Positions 56,205 through 64,000 of a stretch of DNA of 64,000 nucleotides are shown here, one piece after another (the first letter of the stretch is position 1; the number at the start of each line of letters is the position of its first letter). Under the pieces are notes generated by a model, which was given only the letters and a program-made list of their open reading frames with translations, searched no databases and was not told where the DNA came from. Source of the stretch: Atopobiaceae bacterium (GTDB lineage Bacteria > Actinomycetota > Coriobacteriia > Coriobacteriales > Atopobiaceae); assembly GCA_017545665.1 (NCBI GenBank), contig JAFWKQ010000079.1:1-64000 (forward strand). The letters are read 5' to 3'. The position numbers and the translations under genes were made by a program.

Positions 56205-57842
56205 GTGGTGCATTTAGAAACAAAGACCGGCAACTTTTTTTCATTTGTTGCTTGTGTGCTTAAGCGACACTTGTTCTCACTCTTTGTTGCGATGTGTGCT
56301 TGGCTGGCAACAATACCTTGTATATGGATTGTATTTGGTAAGTTGAATACGCATCTAGCTGCAACAAAGATACTGCAGCTCTTTGTTTTGTGCGGTTGCT
56401 CAATGGGAGCAGATTGGGTCATTTCTAACATCAATGATGCGAAGCTTCGTCGGTGGGCGTGCATCTTTTTGGTCAACTTATTACTCGGCACAGTGATGCT
56501 ATTCTGCATTTATCCTGGCGGTTGGCGCTGGGATGACATAATTCAGCTAAATGCTACCGTAGAAACTGGGACATGGCCAATTTGGCAAGGTTATCTTACA
56601 ACGTTGTTTTACATGCTTTGTTTGATCACTGTTCCAGTGCCGGCATTCATTGTGTTCGTGCAAGTGGTCGTAATATCCTTGTTGGCCACAGCCATTGTGG
56701 TTAAGATTGCTCGGATGCTAGAGTGTAAAGAGTGGTATGTGGCAGTCCCTGCGCTGCTTCTTGGCCTCCTTCCACCAACACTTAACATGAACCTCTATCC
56801 GCTCAGGTCCGCGATGCACTCCTACCTTGAGGTTTTGCTACTGGTGACTCTTGGCGAGTGCTGTTTGGACAAGTCTCGTTGGACACTAAGGCGCCTGATT
56901 GGCTTGTCGGTGCTTACGTCGATCGTTGCGGTGTGGAAATCGGAGTGCATTATTTTTGTTGCGATTGTTCCTGTGCTGGTTCTCGTTTTTGAGCAGCGAG
57001 GGAAGCGAATACGTTCTGCTGCAACGGTATTGTTGCTCGTTGTGGCTATAGTACTCGGACTTTCTCTTTACCCGCGTTTTGGAACATCTCTTGAAGGAAA
57101 TAGTGAGGACTATACAATGACGGTATATGTACCTTCGCTTCCGTATTTTGTTCACACGGCAAAGGAGCGAGGGGATGCTGCGTACCTAGATAAGCTCAGC
57201 GACATATACAATAACGAAGTGTTGGAAAGGGCTTATGCTGAGGGCAAAAGCGGCGAGGATATATATTGGCACGAAAACGAATGGCCATACATTGCCGTTC
57301 CAAAAGACTCACGTGATAAGGCATTCTACGCCCGTTGTAGAGACCTCTTTATTGAGGGTGCAATTAGGTATCCAGGGGCTATGCTGCAGTCTCGCTGGAA
57401 TCAGCTAATGGCCTCTATGGACTTCCAATGGACTCCAGATAGAACAAACATGCTCCCTAAAAGAAAAGGAGTCGTTTACGATAAGTTCAATAAAAACTAC
57501 GTTATGAACAAGCAGATTAAACCAAAGCTGAGGGATTTTGTTACATCGTATATGGAAGCTAGCAAGCGGTTTGAGGGGTTAACCTGGGTCTATAATCTTG
57601 GTATTCCTTTAGCAATAGTGTTGGTGCTAATGGCTTTTCTTTCAATAAAAAGGTCTCTGTTGGCGCTGCTACCCTTAACGCTATTGGTACATAATGCCGC
57701 TGTGTTCTTGAGTGCTCCAGCCTACTACTTTATGTATTACTACTCACTATATGTTGGTGCGATGTTTGGATTAGCTGCGGCACTTGCATACGCTTTTAAC
57801 CTGCTTAAAGCAAAAAGGGGGTCCCTTGTTGAGGAAAACTGA
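56205..57842 (+). CDS. Polytopic membrane protein, DUF6020/GT-C-like
   Basis: This 545-residue protein has around 12 membrane segments; loop 1 carries FCIYPGGWRWDDIIQLNATV with the paired Asp expected for GT-C enzymes. It resembles the protein encoded at 43209-45017 in layout and motif placement. A soluble segment with IYWHENEWPYIAVPKDSRDK precedes the last helices. The GTG start has AGGAGAA 5 nt upstream. Its end overlaps the following gene by 14 nt, linking it to the downstream operon. Confidence 0.78.
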   Translation: MVHLETKTGNFFSFVACVLKRHLFSLFVAMCAWLATIPCIWIVFGKLNTHLAATKILQLFVLCGCSMGADWVISNINDAKLRRWACIFLVNLLLGTVMLFCIYPGGWRWDDIIQLNATVETGTWPIWQGYLTTLFYMLCLITVPVPAFIVFVQVVVISLLATAIVVKIARMLECKEWYVAVPALLLGLLPPTLNMNLYPLRSAMHSYLEVLLLVTLGECCLDKSRWTLRRLIGLSVLTSIVAVWKSECIIFVAIVPVLVLVFEQRGKRIRSAATVLLLVVAIVLGLSLYPRFGTSLEGNSEDYTMTVYVPSLPYFVHTAKERGDAAYLDKLSDIYNNEVLERAYAEGKSGEDIYWHENEWPYIAVPKDSRDKAFYARCRDLFIEGAIRYPGAMLQSRWNQLMASMDFQWTPDRTNMLPKRKGVVYDKFNKNYVMNKQIKPKLRDFVTSYMEASKRFEGLTWVYNLGIPLAIVLVLMAFLSIKRSLLALLPLTLLVHNAAVFLSAPAYYFMYYYSLYVGAMFGLAAALAYAFNLLKAKRGSLVEEN

Positions 57843-58635
57843 AAAAGCTGCTACAACGAGTAATTCATACCTGCTTGCTATTACGTGCTACAACTGCGAA
57901 CCACAGATTGGGCGTGTCCTTGGCAAGATAACGCCTGAGCTCGCAGATCGCATGTCCGAGGTAATGGTAATAGATAACCGTTCCGAAGACAGGACGGCAG
58001 AGAAAGCTCTTGAGGTGGTTCGTACTGGCAGGATTCCAAACTTGCACGTATATCGCAATAAGGAAAACTATTCGCTTGGAGGTAGCCATAAGGTTGCGTT
58101 TCTACATGCCTTGGATATGGGTGCAACTCATGTGGTCATACTGCATGGTGACGATCAGGCGGATCCTGCCGATATTCCAGCGTTGCTGGATGTCGTAGAA
58201 ACTGGCGTTTGCACTACTGCTCTTGGCTCGCGTTTTAACCGAAAGTCCCGCCTCTTCGGTTACGACTGGAAGCGTATTTTGGGCAACCGTGTGTTAAACG
58301 TTGTGTATACCGTTCTAACGATGCGGTATGTGGAAGACCTTGGCTCGGGACTTAATGTGTTTGCCGTTTCGGACATGGACATGTTGCGGCTGCTCAACTT
58401 TGCTGATCGGCTTACCTTTAACTTCGAGCTGCTACTCGACCTCATTGACCGTGGGGTCAAATTCGCCTATGTACCCATAACGTGGCGCGAGGAAGACCAA
58501 GTGAGTAACGCAAGGAACTTCAACATTGCATGGACAGCGTTCAAGAACTTGTGCCATTGGAGATTTAGAAAGAAGACGTTCTTTGGCGGTCCCAAGACGG
58601 CCAAGGACTACATCACTGTGGAGGTTGTCGAATGA
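57829..58635 (+). CDS. DPM1-like GT2 glycosyltransferase without membrane helices
   Basis: This 268-residue protein has LLAITCYNCEPQIGRVLGKI, MVIDNRSEDRTAEKALEVV, YSLGGSHKVAFLHA and the DxD-type ILHGDDQADPADI with LGSRF, the pattern of polyprenyl-phosphate hexose synthases. It has no C-terminal membrane helices, so it may rely on the GtrA-like partner encoded at the end of the operon. The TTG at 57829 has AAGGGGG 7 nt upstream. Its stop overlaps the next ATG by 4 nt. Confidence 0.85.
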   Translation: MRKTEKAATTSNSYLLAITCYNCEPQIGRVLGKITPELADRMSEVMVIDNRSEDRTAEKALEVVRTGRIPNLHVYRNKENYSLGGSHKVAFLHALDMGATHVVILHGDDQADPADIPALLDVVETGVCTTALGSRFNRKSRLFGYDWKRILGNRVLNVVYTVLTMRYVEDLGSGLNVFAVSDMDMLRLLNFADRLTFNFELLLDLIDRGVKFAYVPITWREEDQVSNARNFNIAWTAFKNLCHWRFRKKTFFGGPKTAKDYITVEVVE

Positions 58636-59366
58636 GGTGTACGGTACTCATGCCCATGGGAGGCTTGGGAAGCAGGTTTGCGGACGCGGGATACACGACC
58701 CCCAAACCACTTATTGAGGTTGACGGCAAGCCAATGTTCTTGCGTGCGACTGAGAGCTTTCCCGAGTCTTGGGACTTAGACAGTGTATTCGTGGTGAGAA
58801 AGGAACACGAGGAACGCTTTGGTCTTGCCCGCATGATTGCAGAGGCCAGTCCGGAGGCAAGAATTGCGTTGCTGGACCATGATACGCGCGGACCAGTGGA
58901 GACCTGTCTTGAGGCACGAGAATTGGTGAATCCAGAAATCCCAATCGTGGTGGCAGACTGCGATATCCGTTTTAGGTCGATTGCGTACGTAAGTATGGCT
59001 GAGTCGGGCGACTACGATGGCATTCTTGCAAGCTTTCGCTCGAGAGATCCACGCTATTCATATGCGGAGGTGGGAGAAGACGGATTCGTTTGTCGGACGG
59101 CAGAGAAAGTACCCATCTCCGAGCACGCGCTTCTTGGTGGTTATTGGTTCCGCTCGGGCGGGCGGTTCTTCTCTCTTGCGGATGAGTTTATGAAGATGGG
59201 CCTGCCCGATGGGCTGGCGGAATACTATCTCTCGCATCTGTTTAACATAGCGCTTTCCGACGGAGATCGCATTGGGCTCGCGGATGTGGACGGATATGAC
59301 ATCTGGGGAACACCCGAGGAACTTGATGCCTACGTAGCAGCCTCACGGAACGGTGGAGAAAGTTGA
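58632..59366 (+). CDS. Sugar-phosphate-type nucleotidyltransferase
   Basis: This 244-residue nucleotidyltransferase has LMPMGGLGSRFADAGYTTPK (the G-x-G-x-R-F pyrophosphorylase loop), KPLIEVDGKPMFLRA and IVVADCDIRFRS with the metal-binding Asp pair. The family activates hexose phosphates or small alcohol phosphates with NTPs in capsule loci. Which substrate is used here cannot be told. It overlaps its neighbours on both sides by 4 nt, so it works with the kinase and phosphatase genes next to it. Confidence 0.85.
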   Translation: MRCTVLMPMGGLGSRFADAGYTTPKPLIEVDGKPMFLRATESFPESWDLDSVFVVRKEHEERFGLARMIAEASPEARIALLDHDTRGPVETCLEARELVNPEIPIVVADCDIRFRSIAYVSMAESGDYDGILASFRSRDPRYSYAEVGEDGFVCRTAEKVPISEHALLGGYWFRSGGRFFSLADEFMKMGLPDGLAEYYLSHLFNIALSDGDRIGLADVDGYDIWGTPEELDAYVAASRNGGES

Positions 59367-61462
59367 GATCTATAAGTCTGAGGCGTGCTGTTGCAGCGCT
59401 CCTCGTGGTGTCTTTGTTGTATGCGTTGGCATTTGCCGCTCCAATAGCGGATACGTTCGGCAAAATAGTCGACCGCCTAATGCGAGAGCCTGGTTTGGCG
59501 TTGCCGTGGATGGTCGCTGCGGTTGGGGTTATATTCGGACATCTGATTCGGTCGATGAGGGCAAAGATTTTGTTTTCGCCTACCGTGAGCACCGGTGTAG
59601 CGCAGCAATTTGGTGCCATATTAGTTGGTTCGCTATGCAACTCCGTTTTGCCTTTTCGTTTGGGTGAGCTTGTAAGGGCAGATGTGTTGGCGCAGTCGAC
59701 TAGCACATCATTTTCATTCTCCTTTGTGCTTGTGGTGCTCGAGAGAGCCGTTGATGCTCTCGTGATGTGTCTTATGTTGGCTGTGTTTGGACGCTTGAGC
59801 CTACCGCTATTGATTGTGGCTGCAATTCTGTTTTTTGTGTTGCTTAGCTTGTGGTCCTCGCCACTATGGTTAAAGCATTTGTTTTTTTATGTGGCTGAAG
59901 CGCTCGAGCGAGGACGTGGCTCAAGGATGCTCTTCCGCGTGTGGTCTGTGGAATATGGCCTGCAACGTACCTTGGTTTCGCGAGTCCTCTTGCCATACGT
60001 TGGCCTTTCTGTGCTCAATTGGGTGGTATATATTGTGGCGCTGTTACCACTCTTTTTTGCGGGTGCTGGTATGGGCTTGATTGATGCTGTTGGGTCTTCC
60101 GTAGCGACCTATGCTGCGTTGAATGCTTCAGTAGCACCTGGCGCCCTTGGCAGTTTTACTCCTACGTTGGCGGCCTTTGGTCTTTTTGATTCGACGATGT
60201 ACATCATGGCATGGTGTGCGGCAATTGTTCCCACATGTATTCTTGGCCTCATTTGGGCATTTGTGGGAATGGACGGTATACCGTTATTTCGTCCTAAGCG
60301 GGAGAGCGTGGGGATTGCCCCGGCAAACAAACTGACGCGCGATGCGGATCCTTCGGCTAGCCAGGGTGCATTTTTGCGCGATTATTATGCTGGGGTGCCG
60401 CTTGCGGCTGAGATTTCGCGCGACGACATGGAGGGCACTGCGTCGCTTGGGCGCTATTTTACGGGTGGCGGCAGTGCTGCCGTGACGTATTTATCGGAAA
60501 GAGACGGCAGGCTGTGGGTAACTAAACGTGTGGACTTACAGAAGTCGCAGGCATTACGCGAGCAACACGAGTGGTTGGTCAAGCACGCATGTGCAAACGT
60601 AGCGATTGCGGGAGGGGAGCGCGAGGACGACTCCACGTACTCGATGGACGTTGGTTTTGACCCTAACTCGGTTGATGGATTCGACTGGGTTCATCAGTGC
60701 TCGGTGGAGCAGGCTTGTGTCTTTATGGATGAGGTTGCTTCGACACTGGCGGGTGAGGTGTGGTTGCGAGATGCCGAAGTCGAAGCCATCGACCCTGCGG
60801 AGGGTGCACAGCGTGTAGAAAGCTACATCAATACACATGTGCGTCATTGCATGCAACTCGCTGTTGACTCCATGCCAGCCTTGTCCGAGGCCATGCTGCC
60901 AGATTCCCTTGTGATCAATGGAATCGTTCGTCCAAATCTTAATCGCTTGCTTGACGAGCTGGAGGGTAACGAGAGCGCCATGCTCGACCTCGCCGACTTT
61001 CGGCTATGTTCGGATATACACGGCGACCCCATTGTTGACAACTTGCTGTGGTCGCGGGGAGGGGGCCATCCAGTAATAATAGATCCGGTTCCGTGCGGCA
61101 ACGTATTCGACGGTCCTGTGTTTGACTTTGGCAAGTGGAGCCAGTCACTGCAGATAGGTTACGAGTTTGCCCTTAGGGATACATCGGAGGTTAGGTTACG
61201 CCCCGATAGTGACGGCGTGCTTCGTGTTATTGAGTATGCTGATATGCGTAGCGAAAGGTACGAGGAGCTTTGGGAGCACGTGCAAGATGTACTTGCGCCC
61301 AAGTATCTGACTTCGAGTGAGCAGAAAACCATGTTGTTCATTGGTGCTACTAATTATTTCCGACGAATGAAGCACCAGGTTCTGCAGTGCCCTGCGAACG
61401 CATTGAAGTTTTATGCGCTCGGGATTGAGCATCTGGATGAGTGGATGGAGATGTACCGATGA
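59363..61462 (+). CDS. Fusion of UPF0104/LPG-synthase-type membrane domain with APH-like kinase
   Basis: This 699-residue protein has two parts. Residues about 1-320 form a membrane domain of the AglD/MprF (lysylphosphatidylglycerol synthase TM) family, with SLCNSVLPFRLGELVRADVL and LVVLERAVDALVM. Residues about 360-699 form a kinase-fold domain with an ATP-binding-like start (GRYFTGGGSAAVTYLSE), the catalytic loop DIHGDPIVDNLLW (HGDxxxxN as in aminoglycoside and choline kinases) and the metal-binding VIIDPVPCGN. The catalytic residues appear intact. The TTG start overlaps the previous stop (TTGA). A membrane-tethered small-molecule kinase is the straightforward reading; its substrate is unknown. 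Confidence 0.78.
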   Translation: MRSISLRRAVAALLVVSLLYALAFAAPIADTFGKIVDRLMREPGLALPWMVAAVGVIFGHLIRSMRAKILFSPTVSTGVAQQFGAILVGSLCNSVLPFRLGELVRADVLAQSTSTSFSFSFVLVVLERAVDALVMCLMLAVFGRLSLPLLIVAAILFFVLLSLWSSPLWLKHLFFYVAEALERGRGSRMLFRVWSVEYGLQRTLVSRVLLPYVGLSVLNWVVYIVALLPLFFAGAGMGLIDAVGSSVATYAALNASVAPGALGSFTPTLAAFGLFDSTMYIMAWCAAIVPTCILGLIWAFVGMDGIPLFRPKRESVGIAPANKLTRDADPSASQGAFLRDYYAGVPLAAEISRDDMEGTASLGRYFTGGGSAAVTYLSERDGRLWVTKRVDLQKSQALREQHEWLVKHACANVAIAGGEREDDSTYSMDVGFDPNSVDGFDWVHQCSVEQACVFMDEVASTLAGEVWLRDAEVEAIDPAEGAQRVESYINTHVRHCMQLAVDSMPALSEAMLPDSLVINGIVRPNLNRLLDELEGNESAMLDLADFRLCSDIHGDPIVDNLLWSRGGGHPVIIDPVPCGNVFDGPVFDFGKWSQSLQIGYEFALRDTSEVRLRPDSDGVLRVIEYADMRSERYEELWEHVQDVLAPKYLTSSEQKTMLFIGATNYFRRMKHQVLQCPANALKFYALGIEHLDEWMEMYR

Positions 61463-62055
61463 GTGCAGATGGAGTCAAGGCTTGGCTGCTTGACTTGGAT
61501 GGTACGCTCGTAAATACTCATAGCGCAAATGTGGCGGCATACATGGATGCTATTCCGTATGCAATCCCACGCGCGCGCATAGAGGAGGGCGAGCTGCGGT
61601 GTCGTATAGAGGCAGGTGAAAGCTGCGCAAACTTTGTGCCTGCACTCGTGACTGATGCGACTGCATCTGAGATTGCGTTGGTTGCGGCTCGCAAAGCTGA
61701 CGTATACCCATCGTTTCTTGGCTTGTCGACGCTAAACGATGTGCTTGTGGACGAGGTACGAAGTTGGCGTAAGGACGGCGGCGCGGCTGTTCTTGTAACT
61801 ACTGCGAAGCGTCCAAATGCCGAAGCGGTTCTTCTGCATCATGACATAACGGATCTGTTCGACTTGAAAGTCTTTGGTGATGGCATAGAGAGGCTCAAGC
61901 CAGCTCCCGATATTTATCTACTTGCTATGAGGCTGGCAGGACTAGCGTCGGATGAGTGCCTCGCTTTTGAGGATTCCGACGCAGGCGTTGAGGCGGCCCG
62001 TGCGGCTGGAGTTGAGGTGGTGAGGATTGAATGGGGGCATGGATACAATGGGTAA
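61459..62055 (+). CDS. HAD-superfamily phosphatase (beta-PGM/Gph-like)
   Basis: This 198-residue protein has all four HAD motifs: WLLDLDGTLVNT (I), VLVTTAKRPNAEA (II), the Lys of ERLKPAPDIY (III) and AFEDSDAGVEAARAAG (IV). The cap is small and helical, as in phosphoglycolate phosphatase relatives. It overlaps the fusion gene by 4 nt and the GtrA-like gene by 8 nt. In this operon it may remove a phosphate from the activated-headgroup precursor. Confidence 0.88.
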   Translation: MSADGVKAWLLDLDGTLVNTHSANVAAYMDAIPYAIPRARIEEGELRCRIEAGESCANFVPALVTDATASEIALVAARKADVYPSFLGLSTLNDVLVDEVRSWRKDGGAAVLVTTAKRPNAEAVLLHHDITDLFDLKVFGDGIERLKPAPDIYLLAMRLAGLASDECLAFEDSDAGVEAARAAGVEVVRIEWGHGYNG

Positions 62056-62497
62056 TCTCAAGCGCTTGCTCATAGGTCCCGGTGTTCGTTTTTTGATTGT
62101 TGGCGGCACTCTTACTCTGTTGGATTTGGCGCTGTTCCAGCTGTTTGCAAATGTGCTGCATGTTTCGCTGTTTGGAGTTGCGCCAGAAGTCGCTGCTGTA
62201 TGGATTGGGACACCAATCGTAATATTAATTAACTTCTTTGTTAGTAGGAAGTTCGTTTGGCATACCGACGTGCCGATGAGCAAAACCATCGTTCCGTTCT
62301 TTGGGCTGAACTTGTTCTCTGGCGTGCTAGTCCAGTCGTTGGTGGTGAGTCTCGTGGTGAGCCTTCTGGCTGCTGTAGCGCCATCTGTGAGCAATGACGT
62401 TGTGCGGCTGTTGGCAAAATGCGTTGCAGTTGGAGTTGGTATGGTTATCAATTTCTTTGGTGCGAAGGTGCTCTTTAAGTGGGACGGTGACGAGTAG
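62048..62497 (+). CDS. GtrA-like small membrane protein
   Basis: This 149-residue protein has four hydrophobic helices and the family start FLIVGGTLTLLDLALFQLFA, with NFFVSRKFVWHTD and the C-terminal NFFGAKVLFKW. GtrA-like proteins are thought to flip polyprenyl-phosphate sugars made by GT2 partners such as the one at 57829. The ATG at 62048 was chosen; ATG 62039 or TTG 62027 are alternatives with poorer sites. Last gene of the operon; a weak GAGCTT/AAGCTC hairpin follows at about 62500-62514. Confidence 0.85.
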   Translation: MGNLKRLLIGPGVRFLIVGGTLTLLDLALFQLFANVLHVSLFGVAPEVAAVWIGTPIVILINFFVSRKFVWHTDVPMSKTIVPFFGLNLFSGVLVQSLVVSLVVSLLAAVAPSVSNDVVRLLAKCVAVGVGMVINFFGAKVLFKWDGDE

Positions 62498-62598
62498 AGA
62501 GCTTGGGAAAGCTCAAAGCCTGCTTGAATAGGATTACGCCTCTCACGAGCGAAATCTTTTAGTTTGCGACGGAGCACAATTGCTATCTTATCGTAGCC

Positions 62599-62604
62599 TA
62601 TAAT
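62599..62604 (+). promoter_or_regulatory. Probable -10 element
   Basis: A consensus TATAAT lies 44 nt before the start of the last gene. No good -35 box is visible at 16-18 bp, so the promoter is tentative. It suggests that the last gene is transcribed separately from the operon ending at 62497. Confidence 0.35.
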
Positions 62605-62647
62605 ATTTCATGCATTTTTACGAAGCATTGGGAAAGTTGGTTCTGCT

Positions 62648-64000
62648 ATGAAGAAGTCGGTGCGGGCTGTGTGTTTCGCAATCGTAGTGTCTGTTACAGC
62701 CGTACTTGTTGCAGCTACTTTCCACCTATTTAACATTACGAGGCCAGTGCAACTTGTGCATGAGACGACTTACTTTGAAGGAGATGGAACTGAGAGCAGT
62801 CCGTTTAGGATCTCCAGCGAAGATGATTTGATTCGCATGCGAGATCTCGTAAATGAGGGAGATCCAATATCTTGGTGCTATTTTGTCCAAACCGACGATA
62901 TTGATTTGAGCAGTACGGGCCCGAGTGCTTATGCTGACGATTGGGAACCCATAGGAGTAATGAGGTCGGGTCACTACTTCTATGGCGATTACGACGGTAG
63001 TGGTCATACGATTGCAAATGTTCGGATGGCTAGTGCTGATTGCGGTGCCCTATTTGGTGATTTGCGCGGCAGCATACGAAACCTTGGCATATCGAGCGGT
63101 TTAATCTCGGGGGATACGGTTTCTGGAATCGCCTATAGGGTTGAGGATTATGCCTCGGTCGTAAACTGCTTTAACGGCGCCACCATTAGTGGGGATAGGG
63201 CTGCAGCGGGCATCGTCTATTCAAACTTGGGAAAAGTCTTGCATTGCTGGAATACGGGTGCAGTTACTTGCCGCGAGGGCCATGTGGGTGGCATAGTGTA
63301 CGAATCGACGGGTACGGCGTTGGGCGGCGTGAGTATTGGAGTCCAAGCCACTCCTTTTGATGATGTCGAGCATGAATCGGCGCCACGAACGTATGCAACG
63401 CTGAAAGACGCAAGCGAAAAAATCGGATTAGCATATGTTGGACTGCTTAACTATATCGTAAGCCCGGAATGCGGTTCTGTTGACGTGGTGATTTGGACGG
63501 ATGGAGAGTCTCCGTGCTTTTTGGGGCTCTGGGACTCGTCTTCGAGATTCGTTCCACTGGTAGTTCGTGAGCTACTTGCTACCCATGCTCAACTTGTGCT
63601 GCTGCTCATTGCTTGTTTTGTGATGCTAGTTGTGTGTGTGTCGAAGTATTCTAGAGCACGAGGGAAGTCCGAGCAAGAAGAAGTACCTACAAGAACTGAG
63701 AAACTGTCCCTCAGTGTTCCAAAGCGTACTTATATATTTAGGTTAATGAGCGTTGGTCTGTTTTTAGCTTTGCTATGTGCAGGCGTTATAGGTGCTACCC
63801 GTGTTCTATTGCCTTCGCAGGTCGAGGCAATCAGCTTACGAGAGTACCGCAACCAGCCCAAGGGGTCGGTTGACGTGCTCAACATTGGTAGTAGTCGTGC
63901 AGGATGTAGTGTGGACATCAGCATCCTATGGAACGAATACGGACTTGCAACATACTCAATGTGGTCAAGTTCGCAAACGTTTTGGGATGCTTACTATTCA
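62648..64000 (+). CDS. Membrane protein with GLUG-like beta region and SGNH-hydrolase-like C-terminus (partial)
   Basis: The frame is open from the ATG at 62648 through the window edge (451 codons seen). It has an N-terminal membrane anchor (VCFAIVVSVTAVLVAATFHL), then an extracytoplasmic beta-rich region with GLUG-like repeats (YFYGDYDGSGHTIANVRM, LFGDLRGSIRNLGISSG, GIVYSNLGKVLHCWNTGAVT). Two more membrane segments follow, near residues 315 and 370. At the end VDVLNIGSSRAGCSVDISI begins an SGNH-hydrolase-like domain, with the GSS serine where the nucleophile of DltD/AlgJ-type enzymes lies. That suggests a surface-glycan O-acyl transferase or esterase. The rest of the domain lies outside. Confidence 0.75.
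   Translation, partial: MKKSVRAVCFAIVVSVTAVLVAATFHLFNITRPVQLVHETTYFEGDGTESSPFRISSEDDLIRMRDLVNEGDPISWCYFVQTDDIDLSSTGPSAYADDWEPIGVMRSGHYFYGDYDGSGHTIANVRMASADCGALFGDLRGSIRNLGISSGLISGDTVSGIAYRVEDYASVVNCFNGATISGDRAAAGIVYSNLGKVLHCWNTGAVTCREGHVGGIVYESTGTALGGVSIGVQATPFDDVEHESAPRTYATLKDASEKIGLAYVGLLNYIVSPECGSVDVVIWTDGESPCFLGLWDSSSRFVPLVVRELLATHAQLVLLLIACFVMLVVCVSKYSRARGKSEQEEVPTRTEKLSLSVPKRTYIFRLMSVGLFLALLCAGVIGATRVLLPSQVEAISLREYRNQPKGSVDVLNIGSSRAGCSVDISILWNEYGLATYSMWSSSQTFWDAYYS

Overview
The window is a GC-rich bacterial chromosome segment dominated by surface-polysaccharide genes. Features that suggest a high-GC Gram-positive of the Coriobacteriia type (Olsenella/Atopobiaceae-like) are frequent GTG and TTG starts behind strong GGAGG-type ribosome sites, a mycobacterial-type galactofuranosyltransferase, a fused GT2/CDP-glycerol polymerase, and modular GC-rich intergenic repeats. 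The lineage is an inference; no rRNA, tRNA or housekeeping marker is present to prove it.

Region 1 (1-14.2 kb) carries two large glycosyltransferases (1092-5947) and then a string of small accessory cassettes: a broken gene (6453-7036), a RelE/ParE-type toxin-antitoxin pair (7161-7710), an ABC-type ATPase plus small TOPRIM-like partner (8143-9865, minus), an AAA-ATPase/PD-(D/E)XK protein (10468-12042) and hipBA (12560-14210). Blocks of one modular hairpin-forming repeat family lie between most of these cassettes (1-128, 601-965, 5985-6345, 7745-8105, 10015-10380, 12045-12475) and are not seen anywhere else in the window. A 193-bp MITE-like inverted-repeat element sits at 224-416.

Region 2 (14.4-36.9 kb) is a long plus-strand polysaccharide cluster: GlfT2-like galactofuranosyltransferase, a polytopic polymerase-like protein fused to fourteen 32-residue YD-like repeats, a truncated phosphoglycosyltransferase, a WecG/TagA-type transferase, GT4 and GT2 transferases, two left-handed beta-helix acyltransferases, Wzy, a possible nonulosonate transferase and Wzx. 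A complete CMP-pseudaminic acid pathway follows (pseB, pseC, pseF, pseI, pseH, pseG). Embedded in it are a thiolase, a ketoacyl reductase and a further acyltransferase, which together would supply and use 3-hydroxybutyryl-CoA. From about 20 to 29 kb the DNA is visibly AT-rich compared with both flanks, suggesting acquisition by transfer.

Region 3 (37.7-42.6 kb) encodes GDP-L-fucose synthesis (gmd, fcl, manC, manB). Region 4 (42.6-54 kb) is a decay zone: transposase remnants, a membrane-protein pseudogene, a GtrB-type glycosyltransferase stopped by one TGA, and an acyltransferase split by one frameshift. Intact genes within it are a polytopic membrane protein, a Wzz-like chain-length regulator, an unknown small protein and the full-length initiating sugar transferase.

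Region 5 (54.2-64 kb) has two polytopic GT-C-like proteins, then a tightly overlapping operon (57829-62497): GT2, nucleotidyltransferase, flippase-kinase fusion, HAD phosphatase and GtrA-like protein. The last gene (62648 to the window edge) is a membrane protein with a GLUG-like beta region and an SGNH-hydrolase-like C-terminus. Together the genes describe sugar activation (GDP-fucose, CMP-pseudaminate), lipid-linked assembly, Wzx/Wzy export and polymerisation, and decoration of a surface glycan. The UDP-galactopyranose mutase that would feed the galactofuranosyltransferase is not in the window.
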